The notes beneath the pieces are model-generated. The model was not told the origin of the DNA. It saw nothing but the letters and a program-made list of their open reading frames with translations, and did not search any database. From Bacteroides acidifaciens (lineage in GTDB: Bacteria; Bacteroidota; Bacteroidia; Bacteroidales; Bacteroidaceae), in contig NZ_CAEUHO010000001.1 of assembly GCF_903181435.1 (NCBI RefSeq), positions 124,001-188,000 on the forward strand: DNA of 64,000 bases, given 5' to 3'. The translations under genes and the position numbers were made by a program. Positions 25,999-35,548 of the stretch are shown here, in pieces (the first letter of the stretch is position 1; every line of letters begins with the position of its first letter).

Positions 25999-26917
25999 GA
26001 TTGCGATGTACGTAAAACGCCCTTTCGGCGAAAAGTTGAACGCTTCTTTTGACTTTATAAAAGAGAATTGGAAACAGTTGTTCAAGTACTCTACTTATTT
26101 GGTACTCCCTATCTGTTTGCTTCAGGTCGCAAACTTTAGCGGACTGATGGGAGGTATGACAGACCTTACCGCCATGCAGGCAGCAGGAAGTACGGGTGAC
26201 AATCCTTTCGCACTTTTGGGACCTGCGTTTGCATTGAACTATGCAGGGATTATTTTCTTTTCATGCTTGGGAGCCTTGTTGCTGACTTCCTTGATTTATG
26301 GAATGGTTCGCTTGTACAATGAACGTGAGGAACGTCTGAACGGTATTGTATTCAGTGACATAAAACCGTTGTTGCTTCACAATGTCAAGAGATTGTTTCT
26401 CATGGGGGTGGCTATCGGCTTCTTATTCTTGTTTGTCATCATTATAATGGTGTTATTGGCTGTATTGACTCCTTTTACACTGTTGCTCACTTTTCCGTTA
26501 TTGTTCGCATTCATGATACCTTTGGCGCTGATGGCTCCTATCTATTTGTTTGAAGATATTTCGCTGATGGAGGCGTTTAAGAAGACATTCCGTTTGGGAT
26601 TTGCTACCTGGGGAGGAATTTTCCTGATTTTGATTGTGATGGGAATCATTGCCAGCGTATTGCAAGGGATTGTCTCTATACCGTGGTATGTCATTTATAT
26701 CGTGAAAATGGTTTTTGCCATGAGTGACGGTGGTGAAGTCTCTTCGTCCGTCGGACTGAACTTTGCGCAATATCTGTTTTCTATTCTGATGTTGTACGGC
26801 TCTTACCTGTCGGCTATATTCAGTATTGTAGGATTGGTATATCAGTACGGTCATGCATCGGAAGTGGTGGACAGCATAACGGTAGAAAGTGATATTGACA
26901 ACTTTGATAAACTCTAA
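25979..26917 (+). CDS. Polytopic membrane protein of the MoxR operon
   Basis: 312 residues with about six transmembrane helices (first at about 36-55, then pairs near 90-110, 140-190, 215-245 and 260-290) and a glycine-rich loop. No enzyme motif was seen. It starts inside the SpoIIM-like gene (20-bp overlap) and stops 16 bp before the DUF4129 gene, so translation is coupled. In similar operons this position is held by a family of unknown function. Confidence 0.75.
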   Translation: MELQKPKIAMYVKRPFGEKLNASFDFIKENWKQLFKYSTYLVLPICLLQVANFSGLMGGMTDLTAMQAAGSTGDNPFALLGPAFALNYAGIIFFSCLGALLLTSLIYGMVRLYNEREERLNGIVFSDIKPLLLHNVKRLFLMGVAIGFLFLFVIIIMVLLAVLTPFTLLLTFPLLFAFMIPLALMAPIYLFEDISLMEAFKKTFRLGFATWGGIFLILIVMGIIASVLQGIVSIPWYVIYIVKMVFAMSDGGEVSSSVGLNFAQYLFSILMLYGSYLSAIFSIVGLVYQYGHASEVVDSITVESDIDNFDKL

Positions 26918-26933
26918 AATAAATCCGGAATAG

Positions 26934-27551
26934 ATGAATCTAACTTCCCCGGCTGATACATTGGTCTGTGATACGGCGAAGATTGCTCTTTGGCGGTCTG
27001 ATCCGGCATACGACTATAACCGTGAACTGATTACTCCGGAGCTTAACCTCTTTGAGTGGATTAGTAAGCAGTTCGGGGAACTTCTGCGCAAAATATTCGG
27101 CAGCCGTTTCGCGGAAGAGTATTCGGGGCTTATCCTGATATGCATTGCCATTATTCTTCTGCTTCTGATTATCTGGTTCGTTTATAAAAAGCGTCCCGAA
27201 CTGTTCATGCGTTCGCCTAAGAATGCATTGCCTTATACCGTAGGGGAAGATACGATTTATGGCGTAGATTTTCCGGGAGGAATTGCCGAAGCGCTTTCCC
27301 GCCAGGATTATCGGGAAGCGGTACGTTTGCTTTATTTGCAGACATTAAAACAGCTCAGCGATGCGGAACGCATCGACTGGCAACTTTATAAAACGCCTAC
27401 ACAGTATCTGAATGAAGTCCGTTTGCCGGCTTTCCGCCAACTTACCAATCATTTTTTGCGGGTACGTTACGGAAACTTTGAGGCGACGGAAGAACTTTTC
27501 CGTACCATGCAGGCGTTGCAGGAAGAAATAGGGAAAGGAGGCATCTCATGA
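26934..27551 (+). CDS. DUF4129-family protein
   Basis: 205 residues: N-terminal periplasmic segment, one transmembrane helix at about 64-84 (SGLILICIAIILLLLIIWFV), then a cytoplasmic DUF4129 domain with DYREAVRLLYLQTLKQL and the NHFLRVRYGN segment near its end. DUF4129 domains accompany MoxR and DUF58 proteins. The stop overlaps the next start by 4 bp (ATGA). Confidence 0.82.
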   Translation: MNLTSPADTLVCDTAKIALWRSDPAYDYNRELITPELNLFEWISKQFGELLRKIFGSRFAEEYSGLILICIAIILLLLIIWFVYKKRPELFMRSPKNALPYTVGEDTIYGVDFPGGIAEALSRQDYREAVRLLYLQTLKQLSDAERIDWQLYKTPTQYLNEVRLPAFRQLTNHFLRVRYGNFEATEELFRTMQALQEEIGKGGIS

Positions 27552-28822
27552 AGGGAAGCCGTTGGTTTATTATCTTTATTGTAGCTTTTCTGCTGGTTAT
27601 GTTTGCGATAGAGTATCATTTACCGAAAAAGTTTGTGTGGACACCTACTTTCAGCCATTATGATGAGCAGCCGCTCGGTTGTGCGCTGTTCGACAGTCTG
27701 CTGTCTTTTTCTTTGCCTAATGGCTATTCCATATCTAAGGAGACGTTCTATCAGATGGAGGGGGATACGACGGACAATGGCAATAAGGGCATACTTGTGA
27801 TTGCCAACAATTTGTCTATGGTAGAGGCAGACGTGAATGCTCTATTGAAAATGGCGAAACGGGGGAATAAGATTATGCTGGTAAGCAATAACTATCCTAA
27901 GTATTTGGAAGATACTTTGCGGTTTTATTGTACATATTCTCATTTTAGTGCGGCTGCTTTCAAGAAGTACGCTTCTTCGATTTTCGGGAAAGACAGTATT
28001 TATTGGGTGGCTGATTCAGTCTATTCCCGACAGCTATACCGCTGTTATCCGCAATTCTGTAATTCCTATTTTAGGAATTATGACTCATTGCCGGTACGGA
28101 AGTTGACGGAGAAAGATATGTCGGACGCTATCGGTGATGCGTTGGCTGATTCTGATTCTGTGAAAGCGTACAATAACTATCATCCGCTGTTGGCGATGGT
28201 TCGTCCGTGGGGGAAAGGGGAAATTATACTCGTCTCTACTCCGTTGTTGTTTACTAATTATGGTGTGTTGGACGGGAATAACGCAAATTATATCTTTCGT
28301 TTACTGTCGCAGATGGGGGAACTCCCAATTGTTCGTAGTGAAGGATATATGAAAGCGACAGCACAAGTACAACAGTCGCCTTTCCGTTATCTGCTTGCGC
28401 ATCAGCCGCTTCGCTGGGCTTTATACCTGACGATGATTACCATCCTGCTCTTCATGATATTTACCGCAAAAAGACGGCAACGGGCTATTCCTGTTGTTCG
28501 TGAGCCGGCAAACAAGTCTCTCGAATTTACAGAACTGATAGGTACTCTTTATTTTCAGAAGAAAGACCATGTTGACTTGGTGCGTAAGAAGTTTGCGTAT
28601 TTGGCAGAAGTGTTGCGAAGAGAAATTCAAGTGGATATTGAAGAAGTAGCGGATGACAAACGCTCTTTCGAGAGGATTGCCCGCAAAACGGGAATGGATA
28701 CCGAAGATATTGCGAAGTTTATCCATGAAGTCAGACTGGTGCTTTACGGTGGACGCACTATCGACTCTGAACAGATGAAAGTGTTTATTGATAAAATGAA
28801 TGAAATAATCAATCATATCTAA
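27548..28822 (+). CDS. DUF4350-family membrane protein
   Basis: 424 residues: N-terminal transmembrane helix (about 6-22), a large extracytoplasmic domain with the DUF4350 motif near PLGCALFDSLL and GKGEIILVSTPLLFTNYG, a second helix near residue 290-307, and a cytoplasmic tail of about 115 residues. In this operon family the protein probably belongs to a membrane complex with DUF58 and the MoxR ATPase. It is translationally coupled to DUF4129. Confidence 0.82.
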   Translation: MKGSRWFIIFIVAFLLVMFAIEYHLPKKFVWTPTFSHYDEQPLGCALFDSLLSFSLPNGYSISKETFYQMEGDTTDNGNKGILVIANNLSMVEADVNALLKMAKRGNKIMLVSNNYPKYLEDTLRFYCTYSHFSAAAFKKYASSIFGKDSIYWVADSVYSRQLYRCYPQFCNSYFRNYDSLPVRKLTEKDMSDAIGDALADSDSVKAYNNYHPLLAMVRPWGKGEIILVSTPLLFTNYGVLDGNNANYIFRLLSQMGELPIVRSEGYMKATAQVQQSPFRYLLAHQPLRWALYLTMITILLFMIFTAKRRQRAIPVVREPANKSLEFTELIGTLYFQKKDHVDLVRKKFAYLAEVLRREIQVDIEEVADDKRSFERIARKTGMDTEDIAKFIHEVRLVLYGGRTIDSEQMKVFIDKMNEIINHI

Positions 28823-28833
28823 AGAAGAAATTT

Positions 28834-29808
28834 ATGGAAGAGAATACAGAACAGCGAGTAGATTTAACTCTCTTTTCCGAGAAGATACAAGAGTTGAAAG
28901 ACCGGATTGCTTCCGTCATTGTCGGACAGGAACAAACGGTGGATTTGGTGCTGACAGCCATTCTGGCTAATGGCCATGTGCTGATAGAAGGTGTGCCGGG
29001 AGTGGCAAAGACCTTGTTGGCCCGCTTGACGGCTCGTCTGATTGATGCTGACTTCAGCCGTATCCAGTTTACACCGGACTTGATGCCGAGTGATGTATTG
29101 GGTACGACGGTGTTTAATATGAAGACCAATGGCTTTGACTTTCATCAAGGACCGATTTTCGCGGACATTGTATTGGTAGACGAAATCAACCGTGCGCCTG
29201 CCAAAACGCAGGCTGCTTTGTTTGAAGTGATGGAAGAACGTCAGATTAGTATTGACGGAACCACGTACCGGATGGGGGAACTTTATACAATTCTTGCTAC
29301 TCAGAATCCTGTGGAACAGGAAGGTACGTACAAACTTCCCGAAGCGCAACTCGACCGTTTCCTAATGAAGATAACGATGGATTACCCTTCATTGGAAGAG
29401 GAAGTGGATATCTTGGAACGTCATCATACCAATGCTACGTTGGTGAAACTGGACAGCATTACGTCTTCCATTACCAAGGAAGAGCTTCTGTCGTTACGTG
29501 CTTTCATGAACCGGGTATTTGTAGACCGTACGCTACTCCAGTATATTGCATTGATTGTGCAGCAGACGCGTACCAGTAAGGCTGTGTATCTGGGAGCTTC
29601 TCCGCGTGCATCCGTAGCCATGCTGCAATCCTCAAAGGCCTATGCACTCTTGCAGGGACGGGATTTTGTGACGCCGGAAGATATTAAGTTCGTAGCTCCT
29701 TACGTACTTCAGCACCGCCTTATCTTGACGGCGGAAGCGGAAATGGAAGGATATTCTCCGGTGAAGGTGACTCAACGCTTGATTGATAAGGTCGAAGTTC
29801 CTAAATAA
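28834..29808 (+). CDS. MoxR-family AAA+ ATPase
   Basis: 324 residues with Walker A GVPGVAKT near residue 54, Walker B VLVDEINRAP near 112, sensor region LATQNPVEQEGTY near 153 and a C-terminal winged/lid domain. MoxR ATPases act as chaperones that activate partner complexes. The DUF58 and VWA-like neighbours are the usual partners. It starts 11 bp after DUF4350. Confidence 0.93.
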   Translation: MEENTEQRVDLTLFSEKIQELKDRIASVIVGQEQTVDLVLTAILANGHVLIEGVPGVAKTLLARLTARLIDADFSRIQFTPDLMPSDVLGTTVFNMKTNGFDFHQGPIFADIVLVDEINRAPAKTQAALFEVMEERQISIDGTTYRMGELYTILATQNPVEQEGTYKLPEAQLDRFLMKITMDYPSLEEEVDILERHHTNATLVKLDSITSSITKEELLSLRAFMNRVFVDRTLLQYIALIVQQTRTSKAVYLGASPRASVAMLQSSKAYALLQGRDFVTPEDIKFVAPYVLQHRLILTAEAEMEGYSPVKVTQRLIDKVEVPK

Positions 29809-29872
29809 TGGACAGTCGATTATCACCTGTCTACGGTCTTTAGTTTTTAATCTTTAATATCTGATTGATAAG

Positions 29873-31183
29873 TTGTATTTAACCCGTCGTTTCTATATTG
29901 CCCTTGTCGTAATTATCCTCTTGTTGGGTAGTGGATACGTTTTTGCTCCGCTTTTTGTTATCGGACAGTGGGTGCTTTTTGCCTTTTTCCTGACTGTGTT
30001 GGCGGATGGCTATCTGCTTTATAGTGTTCGTGGAATTCAGGCATTCCGCCAATGTGCCGACCGTTTCTCCAATGGGGACGAGAATGAGGTAAGTATCCGG
30101 GTAGAGAGTAGTTATCCCCGTCCTGTCACTTTGGAAATCATTGACGAAATTCCTTTCATCTTTCAGAAGCGTGATATTGATTTTTGTGTCAGTCTTCGGG
30201 CAAACGAAGGGAAAACGGTTAGTTACCGGCTTCGTCCTACGCGTCGGGGCGTTTATTCTTTCGGACATATCCGGGTTTTCGTTACCGGGCGGATAGGTTT
30301 GGTTTCCCGTCGATACACTTGCGGCAAACCGACGGATATCAAAGTATATCCGTCTTATCTGATGCTTCATCAATATGAATTGTTGGCTATCAGTGATAAT
30401 CTTACCGAACTGGGAATAAAGCGTATACGCCGTATAGGTCACCACACAGAGTTTGAGCAGATAAAAGAGTATGTGAAGGGTGATGATTACCGTACGATAA
30501 ACTGGAAAGCGAGTGCCCGCCGACATGAACTTATGGTGAATGTTTATCAGGATGAACGCTCACAACAGATTTATAATGTGATAGACAAGGGGAGAGTGAT
30601 GCAGCAGGCTTTTCGTGGAATGACTTTGCTCGATTATGCAATAAACGCTTCGCTGGTACTTTCGTACGTTGCGATGCAGAAAGAGGACAAGGCGGGTTTG
30701 GTGACTTTTGATGAGCATTTCGATACGTTTGTCCCTGCTTCCAAGCAACCAGGACATATGCAGACCTTGCTTGAGAAACTTTACAGCCAGAAGACTACTT
30801 TCGGGGAAACGGATTTCTCGGCTCTATGTGTGCATCTGAACAAGCATGTCAGCAAACGGAGCCTGTTGATATTATATACAAATTTCTCCGGTATATCCAG
30901 CATGAACCGTCAGTTGGCTTATCTGAAGCAATTGAACCGCCAACACCGTCTGCTTGTCGTCTTTTTCGAGGATGCCGAATTGAAGGAATACATTGCCACT
31001 CCTGCCAAAGATACGGAAGGCTATTACCGCCATGTGATTGCGGAAAAGTTCGCTTACGAAAAGCGGTTGGTTGTTTCTACCTTGAAACAGCATGGAATCT
31101 ATTCCTTATTAACTACACCGGAGAATCTTTCGATAGATGTGATTAATAAGTATTTGGAGATGAAAGCGCGGCAGTTGCTTTAG
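29873..31183 (+). CDS. DUF58-domain protein (VWA-like)
   Basis: 436 residues: two N-terminal transmembrane helices (about 8-45), a beta-rich region, then the DUF58 signature YVKGDDYRTINWKASAR near residue 205, followed by a VWA-like fold. The first in-frame ATG is about 160 codons in, well inside the protein, so the start is taken as TTG at 29873 (Leu codon read as Met). Final gene of the MoxR operon. Confidence 0.88.
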   Translation: MYLTRRFYIALVVIILLLGSGYVFAPLFVIGQWVLFAFFLTVLADGYLLYSVRGIQAFRQCADRFSNGDENEVSIRVESSYPRPVTLEIIDEIPFIFQKRDIDFCVSLRANEGKTVSYRLRPTRRGVYSFGHIRVFVTGRIGLVSRRYTCGKPTDIKVYPSYLMLHQYELLAISDNLTELGIKRIRRIGHHTEFEQIKEYVKGDDYRTINWKASARRHELMVNVYQDERSQQIYNVIDKGRVMQQAFRGMTLLDYAINASLVLSYVAMQKEDKAGLVTFDEHFDTFVPASKQPGHMQTLLEKLYSQKTTFGETDFSALCVHLNKHVSKRSLLILYTNFSGISSMNRQLAYLKQLNRQHRLLVVFFEDAELKEYIATPAKDTEGYYRHVIAEKFAYEKRLVVSTLKQHGIYSLLTTPENLSIDVINKYLEMKARQLL

Positions 31184-31252
31184 ACATAAGAACAAAGGAG
31201 GCTATTTTTGCAGTCTTTTGTCCTTTTGTGCTTTTGTCTGAAAAAGGTTGCC

Positions 31253-31480
31253 TCAAAGAGCAATGGCTTTCCGTGTTTCCACAAAGAAGAAAATGGCCAT
31301 ACCGATGATGATAACCCCTAGTATGCCGTAGAATAACCGTGCCCGGTTTCGTCCTACGTTTCTGACAATGGTCTGTGCATTGCGTGTTGTGAAGAACCAG
31401 TTCCAGTTGAGCAATGACGCCAGCAGGGAGACACTCCCTGCCAACGCAAATATTCCTTGTACGATATATTGTCCGGTCAT
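31253..31480 (-). CDS. Imm17-like small membrane protein
   Basis: 75 residues with two predicted transmembrane helices (about 5-25 and 50-70) separated by a basic loop containing [11 protein letters not shown]. The size and pattern fit the immunity protein 17 family. No toxin lies nearby, so an immunity role is uncertain. It overlaps the 3' end of tsaE by 4 bp and is probably co-transcribed. Confidence 0.62.
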   Translation of the reverse strand: MTGQYIVQGIFALAGSVSLLASLLNWNWFFTTRNAQTIVRNVGRNRARLFYGILGVIIIGMAIFFFVETRKAIAL

Positions 31481-31890
31481 AGTTTAATAACTCTGCTTCC
31501 GTCTTCCAGTTCTTCAATCGTTACTTTTACGGCATCGCCCGGCAGCAGCTCTTCTACAAGTTCCGGCCATTCGATGAAGCAAAGCGCACCGCTGTAGAAA
31601 TAATCTTCGTATCCCATGTCGTACACTTCATTCAGCTTCTTGATACGGTAAAAGTCGAAGTGATAAATCAATTCCCCTGTCTCGTCCGAACGATATTCAT
31701 TGACGATGGCAAAAGTAGGAGAGCTGATAACGTCTTCTACGCCCAATTCTTCGCAGAGTGCTTTGACAAATGTCGTTTTGCCGGCACCCATCTTTCCGTA
31801 CAAAGCAAATACAGTGTTGTCGCCCATAGCAGCAATGAATTCGCGGGCTGCTTCATGGATATTTTCCAGTGATTGAATTTTGATTTCCAT
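31477..31890 (-). CDS. tsaE: tRNA threonylcarbamoyladenosine biosynthesis ATPase
   Basis: 137 residues. Works with TsaB, TsaC and TsaD to make t6A37 in tRNAs reading ANN codons. The P-loop is GKMGAGKTT near residue 32. The [13 protein letters not shown] segment and the HFDFYRIK motif near 74 are typical of TsaE. It follows the ABC permease by 20 bp on the same strand. Confidence 0.95.
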   Translation of the reverse strand: MEIKIQSLENIHEAAREFIAAMGDNTVFALYGKMGAGKTTFVKALCEELGVEDVISSPTFAIVNEYRSDETGELIYHFDFYRIKKLNEVYDMGYEDYFYSGALCFIEWPELVEELLPGDAVKVTIEELEDGSRVIKL

Positions 31891-31910
31891 ATGCTAATCT
31901 ATTATAATGA

Positions 31911-32714
31911 CTATTTCCTGCAACAACTCTTTCCTATTTTGCAAACAGCATAAATCAGGATAGAGAAGAATATAATCGAGGCTCCCGAAGGAACTTTCCA
32001 ATGATAAGAAATGAACAATCCGCCCAGGCATCCCAAGAAACCGATAACGATGGACAACCAAATGATTTTCTTGAAACTATACGTGAATAAGTTGGCAGTC
32101 ATTTGTGGAATGGTGAGAAGGGAAATGGCTAGTACGATACCCACCATGCGCAGACAGGCTACAATCGTCAGCGCGATGAACATCATCAATACATATTCGA
32201 ATATCTCTACCGGAATCTTCTGTGAACGTGCGAACTCACGGTCGAAAGCGATATATACAATGGGACGGATAAACAGGTAAAAGAATCCGGTCAGCAGCAG
32301 TGCCAGTATACCGAGCATCCATAAGTCAGCCTGATTGATAGTCAGGATATTCCCGAACAGATAAGCAGAGAGGTCGGGAGCGAATCCCGGTGACAGAAAG
32401 CTGAACATGATTCCCAATGCCATGCCCAACGTCCAGAATACGGCTATGGCAGAATCTTCACGCATATCTTTCCGCCTGCTGAGCCATTCGACGCCAAAGG
32501 CGGACAAAACGGAAAAGACGGCAGCGGAGAGTATCGGGGAAATTCCCGCGAACAACCCTAAGCCTATTCCACCAAAAGAAGCATGGGTGATACCCCCACT
32601 GATAAATACCAGGCGGCGGGTAACAATGTATGTTCCTATGATTCCACAGGCGATACTTGCCAGCAGGCTTCCTAACAGGGCATGTTGAAAGAATGTATAT
32701 TGTAGTAGATTCAT
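31911..32714 (-). CDS. Metal ABC transporter permease (ABC-3 / ZnuB-like)
   Basis: 267 residues with about eight transmembrane helices, starting with the family region HALLGSLLASIACGIIGTYI and SGGITHASFGGIGLG near residue 35. It belongs to the ABC-3 family that imports zinc or manganese. No ATPase or binding protein is visible in the window, so partners must lie elsewhere. It overlaps the upstream gene by 4 bp. Confidence 0.9.
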   Translation of the reverse strand: MNLLQYTFFQHALLGSLLASIACGIIGTYIVTRRLVFISGGITHASFGGIGLGLFAGISPILSAAVFSVLSAFGVEWLSRRKDMREDSAIAVFWTLGMALGIMFSFLSPGFAPDLSAYLFGNILTINQADLWMLGILALLLTGFFYLFIRPIVYIAFDREFARSQKIPVEIFEYVLMMFIALTIVACLRMVGIVLAISLLTIPQMTANLFTYSFKKIIWLSIVIGFLGCLGGLFISYHWKVPSGASIIFFSILIYAVCKIGKSCCRK

Positions 32715-33127
32715 GTTCTTCTTTCTCCGATAATCAGGAACACTTCATCTTTAAGCTCGTCCGGCAATTCAATGCCGCGAAGTTGTAGGCTACGTACCCA
32801 TCCTGCCACTTCATCATCTTTGGTGGTGTATAATACATCCCGAAACATATCTGTCTCTTCTTCTGAGTATGCACTCCCTTCGCGTCCGATGAATTGGTCC
32901 AGTTCTTCATCATCGTAATATTCTATTTTCTTGCTGACGGCAGCCAGCAGGCTGTCTTTTTCGCATACTTCGTGTTGTCCGCAGCATTCTGTATCCACTT
33001 CCTTCACTTCCGGCATACGGTCCAGTTCGCCTCTCTCTATTTTCTTTTGCAGTCTTTTGTTGCGGATGATTCCGGCTATCAGTGCGATAACACCCAGCAA
33101 TACCAGACCTATAATGAGTATCCACAT
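32711..33127 (-). CDS. Membrane-anchored conserved protein of unknown function
   Basis: 138 residues: an N-terminal helix (MWILIIGLVLLGVIALIAGI), a basic stretch, a Cys pair in DTECCGQHEVCE near residue 47, then an acidic domain (YYDDEELDQFIG). No recognised catalytic motif. It overlaps the permease gene by 4 bp, heading the unit that runs through tsaE to the Imm17-like gene. A CAAAGTTA at 33151-33158 gives a -7-like TAACTTTG on this strand. Confidence 0.7.
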   Translation of the reverse strand: MWILIIGLVLLGVIALIAGIIRNKRLQKKIERGELDRMPEVKEVDTECCGQHEVCEKDSLLAAVSKKIEYYDDEELDQFIGREGSAYSEEETDMFRDVLYTTKDDEVAGWVRSLQLRGIELPDELKDEVFLIIGERRT

Positions 33128-33240
33128 AATCGTACTAAATCAAATTTCTGCAAAGTTACTTATAAATTTGCATTCTATAGGCGTATGATATCTATTTCTT
33201 TTCTTACTTTTGTACATTACAAATTAAAGGTACTTGTACT

Positions 33241-34353
33241 ATGAAACAAAAGGAACTGCTGTTTGGTTTGTTGGGCTTATGTTTGTTGGTAGGCTTGATT
33301 TCTTGTTCTGATGAAGATAGAAGCGTGTTTGGAGACGACTTCGAAATTCCGGAATTAACGGATAATAATACGATTCAGTTTACGGTGGATGCTACCGGTG
33401 AATGGAAGCAGTTACAGATAGTTGCCGGCGGTGGAAAAATGGCTATTGAATGGGGAGACGGACGGTTGCAGAAGATAGCAAATCCGGGAGATGCCCCTAT
33501 TATGTATAAATATGGAAATTCCAGAGCTTATCAGGTGAGGATATGGGCGGAAGAAATAGATATCTGTAATGTCGAAGCTCTTTTGATTCCTACAAGTAAT
33601 TTTCGTTTAGGTTATTTCCCTAAGATGAAAACCTTATTGCTCAGCAGTTTAATGAATACTTCGAAGATTGATTTGAGTTCCTCTTGTCCTAATGTAGAGG
33701 TGGTTAGCATTGGTAATTGTCCTGACTTGGAACTTCTCGACATTGACAAGTGTCCGAATTTGAAAGGGCTACAATTTTATACGCTCCCAAAATTGAGTTC
33801 ACTAAAGTTGGGAGAACATCCCGTTTTGGAAGGCTTGTCCTGTACCGGGTGCAGCTTACAATCTCTTTCATTGAAAGGATTGCCATCTCTGAATTATATC
33901 TTTTGCTATGATAATCCGCAATTGTCCACGTTGGAATTTGATGACGGATTGGCACTGTCGACATTACGTATCAGTGGGTGTGCCTTCCGGTCATTAGATT
34001 TTTTATCTCAATTGCCCTTATTGACAGAGTTGAGTTGCGGCTCTAATCAATTAACCGAATTGGATTTGTCGCAACAGCCATTATTGTATACTTTAGATTG
34101 TAGTAATAACAGACAATTAGAGAGTGTCTTGATTCCTGAGAATAATCAATTACGAGGTTTGGAATGTAATTCTTGTAATTTGGATGAAAATGCCTTGAAT
34201 TCGATATTTGATAAATTGATTAAAATTCCTGCGGATAATCCCGGATACGGAAAGTCATATTTTATTTCTTATTATAAAAATCCGGGAGAAAATCTTTGTA
34301 ATAAAGAACTGATTAAAGGATGGGCTATCAGTAAGGCTCCTTCTGCTAACTAA
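33241..34353 (+). CDS. Leucine-rich-repeat lipoprotein
   Basis: 370 residues: lipoprotein signal ending LISC (Cys at 22), then an extracellular domain with leucine-rich repeat-like units from about residue 115 to 345, seen as repeating LxxLxLxxxPxL patterns such as LSSLKLGEHPVLEGLSC and LTELDLSQQPLLYTLDC. LRR lipoproteins of Bacteroides are usually surface-exposed binding proteins. The M28 peptidase gene starts 2 bp after its stop. Confidence 0.8.
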   Translation: MKQKELLFGLLGLCLLVGLISCSDEDRSVFGDDFEIPELTDNNTIQFTVDATGEWKQLQIVAGGGKMAIEWGDGRLQKIANPGDAPIMYKYGNSRAYQVRIWAEEIDICNVEALLIPTSNFRLGYFPKMKTLLLSSLMNTSKIDLSSSCPNVEVVSIGNCPDLELLDIDKCPNLKGLQFYTLPKLSSLKLGEHPVLEGLSCTGCSLQSLSLKGLPSLNYIFCYDNPQLSTLEFDDGLALSTLRISGCAFRSLDFLSQLPLLTELSCGSNQLTELDLSQQPLLYTLDCSNNRQLESVLIPENNQLRGLECNSCNLDENALNSIFDKLIKIPADNPGYGKSYFISYYKNPGENLCNKELIKGWAISKAPSAN

Positions 34354-34354
34354 C

Positions 34355-35380
34355 ATGGATAACGCTAAAAAACAGGATATGATGAAGTTAATTCTGATAT
34401 TGTTTGGACTGTTGTTTACAAGAGTCATAACTTTTGCACAAGCTCCTTTAGAAAAAGGATTGCAAAGTATCAACCGCTCTTCTGCTGAAGCCACTATCGG
34501 TTTTCTTGCAGCAGATGAGCTTCAAGGACGCGAAGCGGGATTTCATGGTTCGTATGTATCTTCGGAATACATAGCTTCTTTATTACAGTGGATGGGCGTA
34601 CAGCCTTTGAACGACAGCTATTTCCAGCCTTTCGAAGCCTATCGGAAAGAACGCCAGAAGAAAGGGCGTCTGGAAGTTCATCCCGATTCTATTACCAAAC
34701 TAAAAAAGGAAGTTCACCAAAAGCTTTCCATGAGGAATGTATTAGGAATGATTCCCGGCAAAAATACTAAGGAGTATGTGATAGTAGGTGCTCATTTCGA
34801 CCATCTGGGAATAGACCCTGCACTCGATGGCGACCAAATTTATAATGGCGCGGATGATAATGCATCCGGTGTATCGGCTGTATTACAAATAGCAAGAGCA
34901 TTTGTAGCCAGTGGGCAGCAGCCGGAAAGAAATGTAATTTTCGCTTTTTGGGATGGAGAAGAAAAAGGATTGCTTGGTTCTAAATACTTTGTACAGACTT
35001 GTCCTTTTGTCTCTCAAATCAAAGGCTATTTGAATTTTGATATGATTGGCCGTAATAACAAACCTCAGCAACCCTGCCATGTGGTCTATTTCTATACGGC
35101 TGCCCATCCTGCTTTCGGTGACTGGCTGAAAGAGGATATTAAGAAATATGGCTTGCAGTTGGAACCGGATTATCGTGCATGGGATAATCCGACAGGTGGA
35201 AGTGATAACGGGACATTTGCCAAAGTGGGTATTCCAATCATATGGTATCATACAGATGGACATCCCGATTACCATCAACCGTCTGACCATGCCGAACGGC
35301 TGAACTGGGATAAGGTCGTGGAAATCACCAAGGCATCTTTCCTGAATATGTGGAAGATGGCAAATGAGAAGTCTTTTTAA
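34355..35380 (+). CDS. M28-family metallopeptidase
   Basis: 341 residues with a hydrophobic signal peptide that starts within the first 12 residues (MMKLILILFGLLF). ATG at 34379 or 34382 may be the true start. Zinc ligands of the M28 fold can be read: HFDHLG (His, Asp), NGADDNASG (Asp), DGEEKGLLGS (Glu-Glu), NFDMIG (Asp) and HTDGHPDYH (His). It is thus an exported aminopeptidase, coupled to the LRR lipoprotein. Confidence 0.86.
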   Translation: MDNAKKQDMMKLILILFGLLFTRVITFAQAPLEKGLQSINRSSAEATIGFLAADELQGREAGFHGSYVSSEYIASLLQWMGVQPLNDSYFQPFEAYRKERQKKGRLEVHPDSITKLKKEVHQKLSMRNVLGMIPGKNTKEYVIVGAHFDHLGIDPALDGDQIYNGADDNASGVSAVLQIARAFVASGQQPERNVIFAFWDGEEKGLLGSKYFVQTCPFVSQIKGYLNFDMIGRNNKPQQPCHVVYFYTAAHPAFGDWLKEDIKKYGLQLEPDYRAWDNPTGGSDNGTFAKVGIPIIWYHTDGHPDYHQPSDHAERLNWDKVVEITKASFLNMWKMANEKSF

Positions 35381-35384
35381 AAAT

Positions 35385-35463
35385 CTGTCATTCGGAGTGT
35401 AGTAAAGGACTCCTTTTTTATTTGTTTAGGAGTGGGGATTCTTCGCTACGCTCTGAATGACAG
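35385..35463. repeat. Long imperfect palindrome, possible non-autonomous repeat element
   Basis: Left arm CTGTCATTCGGAGTGTAG (35385-35402) pairs with CTACGCTCTGAATGACAG (35446-35463) at 16 of 18 positions, the remaining two being G-T pairs. The middle carries GGACTCCTTTTTT and AGGAGT, a second small stem. The TTCGCTACGCTC core is a type of repeat seen scattered in bacterial genomes. It lies between convergent genes. Confidence 0.6.
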
Positions 35464-35548
35464 ATAGTTCTGATAAAAGGCTGAGCATATAATGGTAAGG
35501 TCGATTTATTTATGAAATCAATGAGTATAGCCTTTATCTTTTTTATTG

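Noticed and set aside
29632..29826. 64-codon antisense frame at the moxR end
   Set aside because: Shadow of the MoxR and intergenic sequence; no support.
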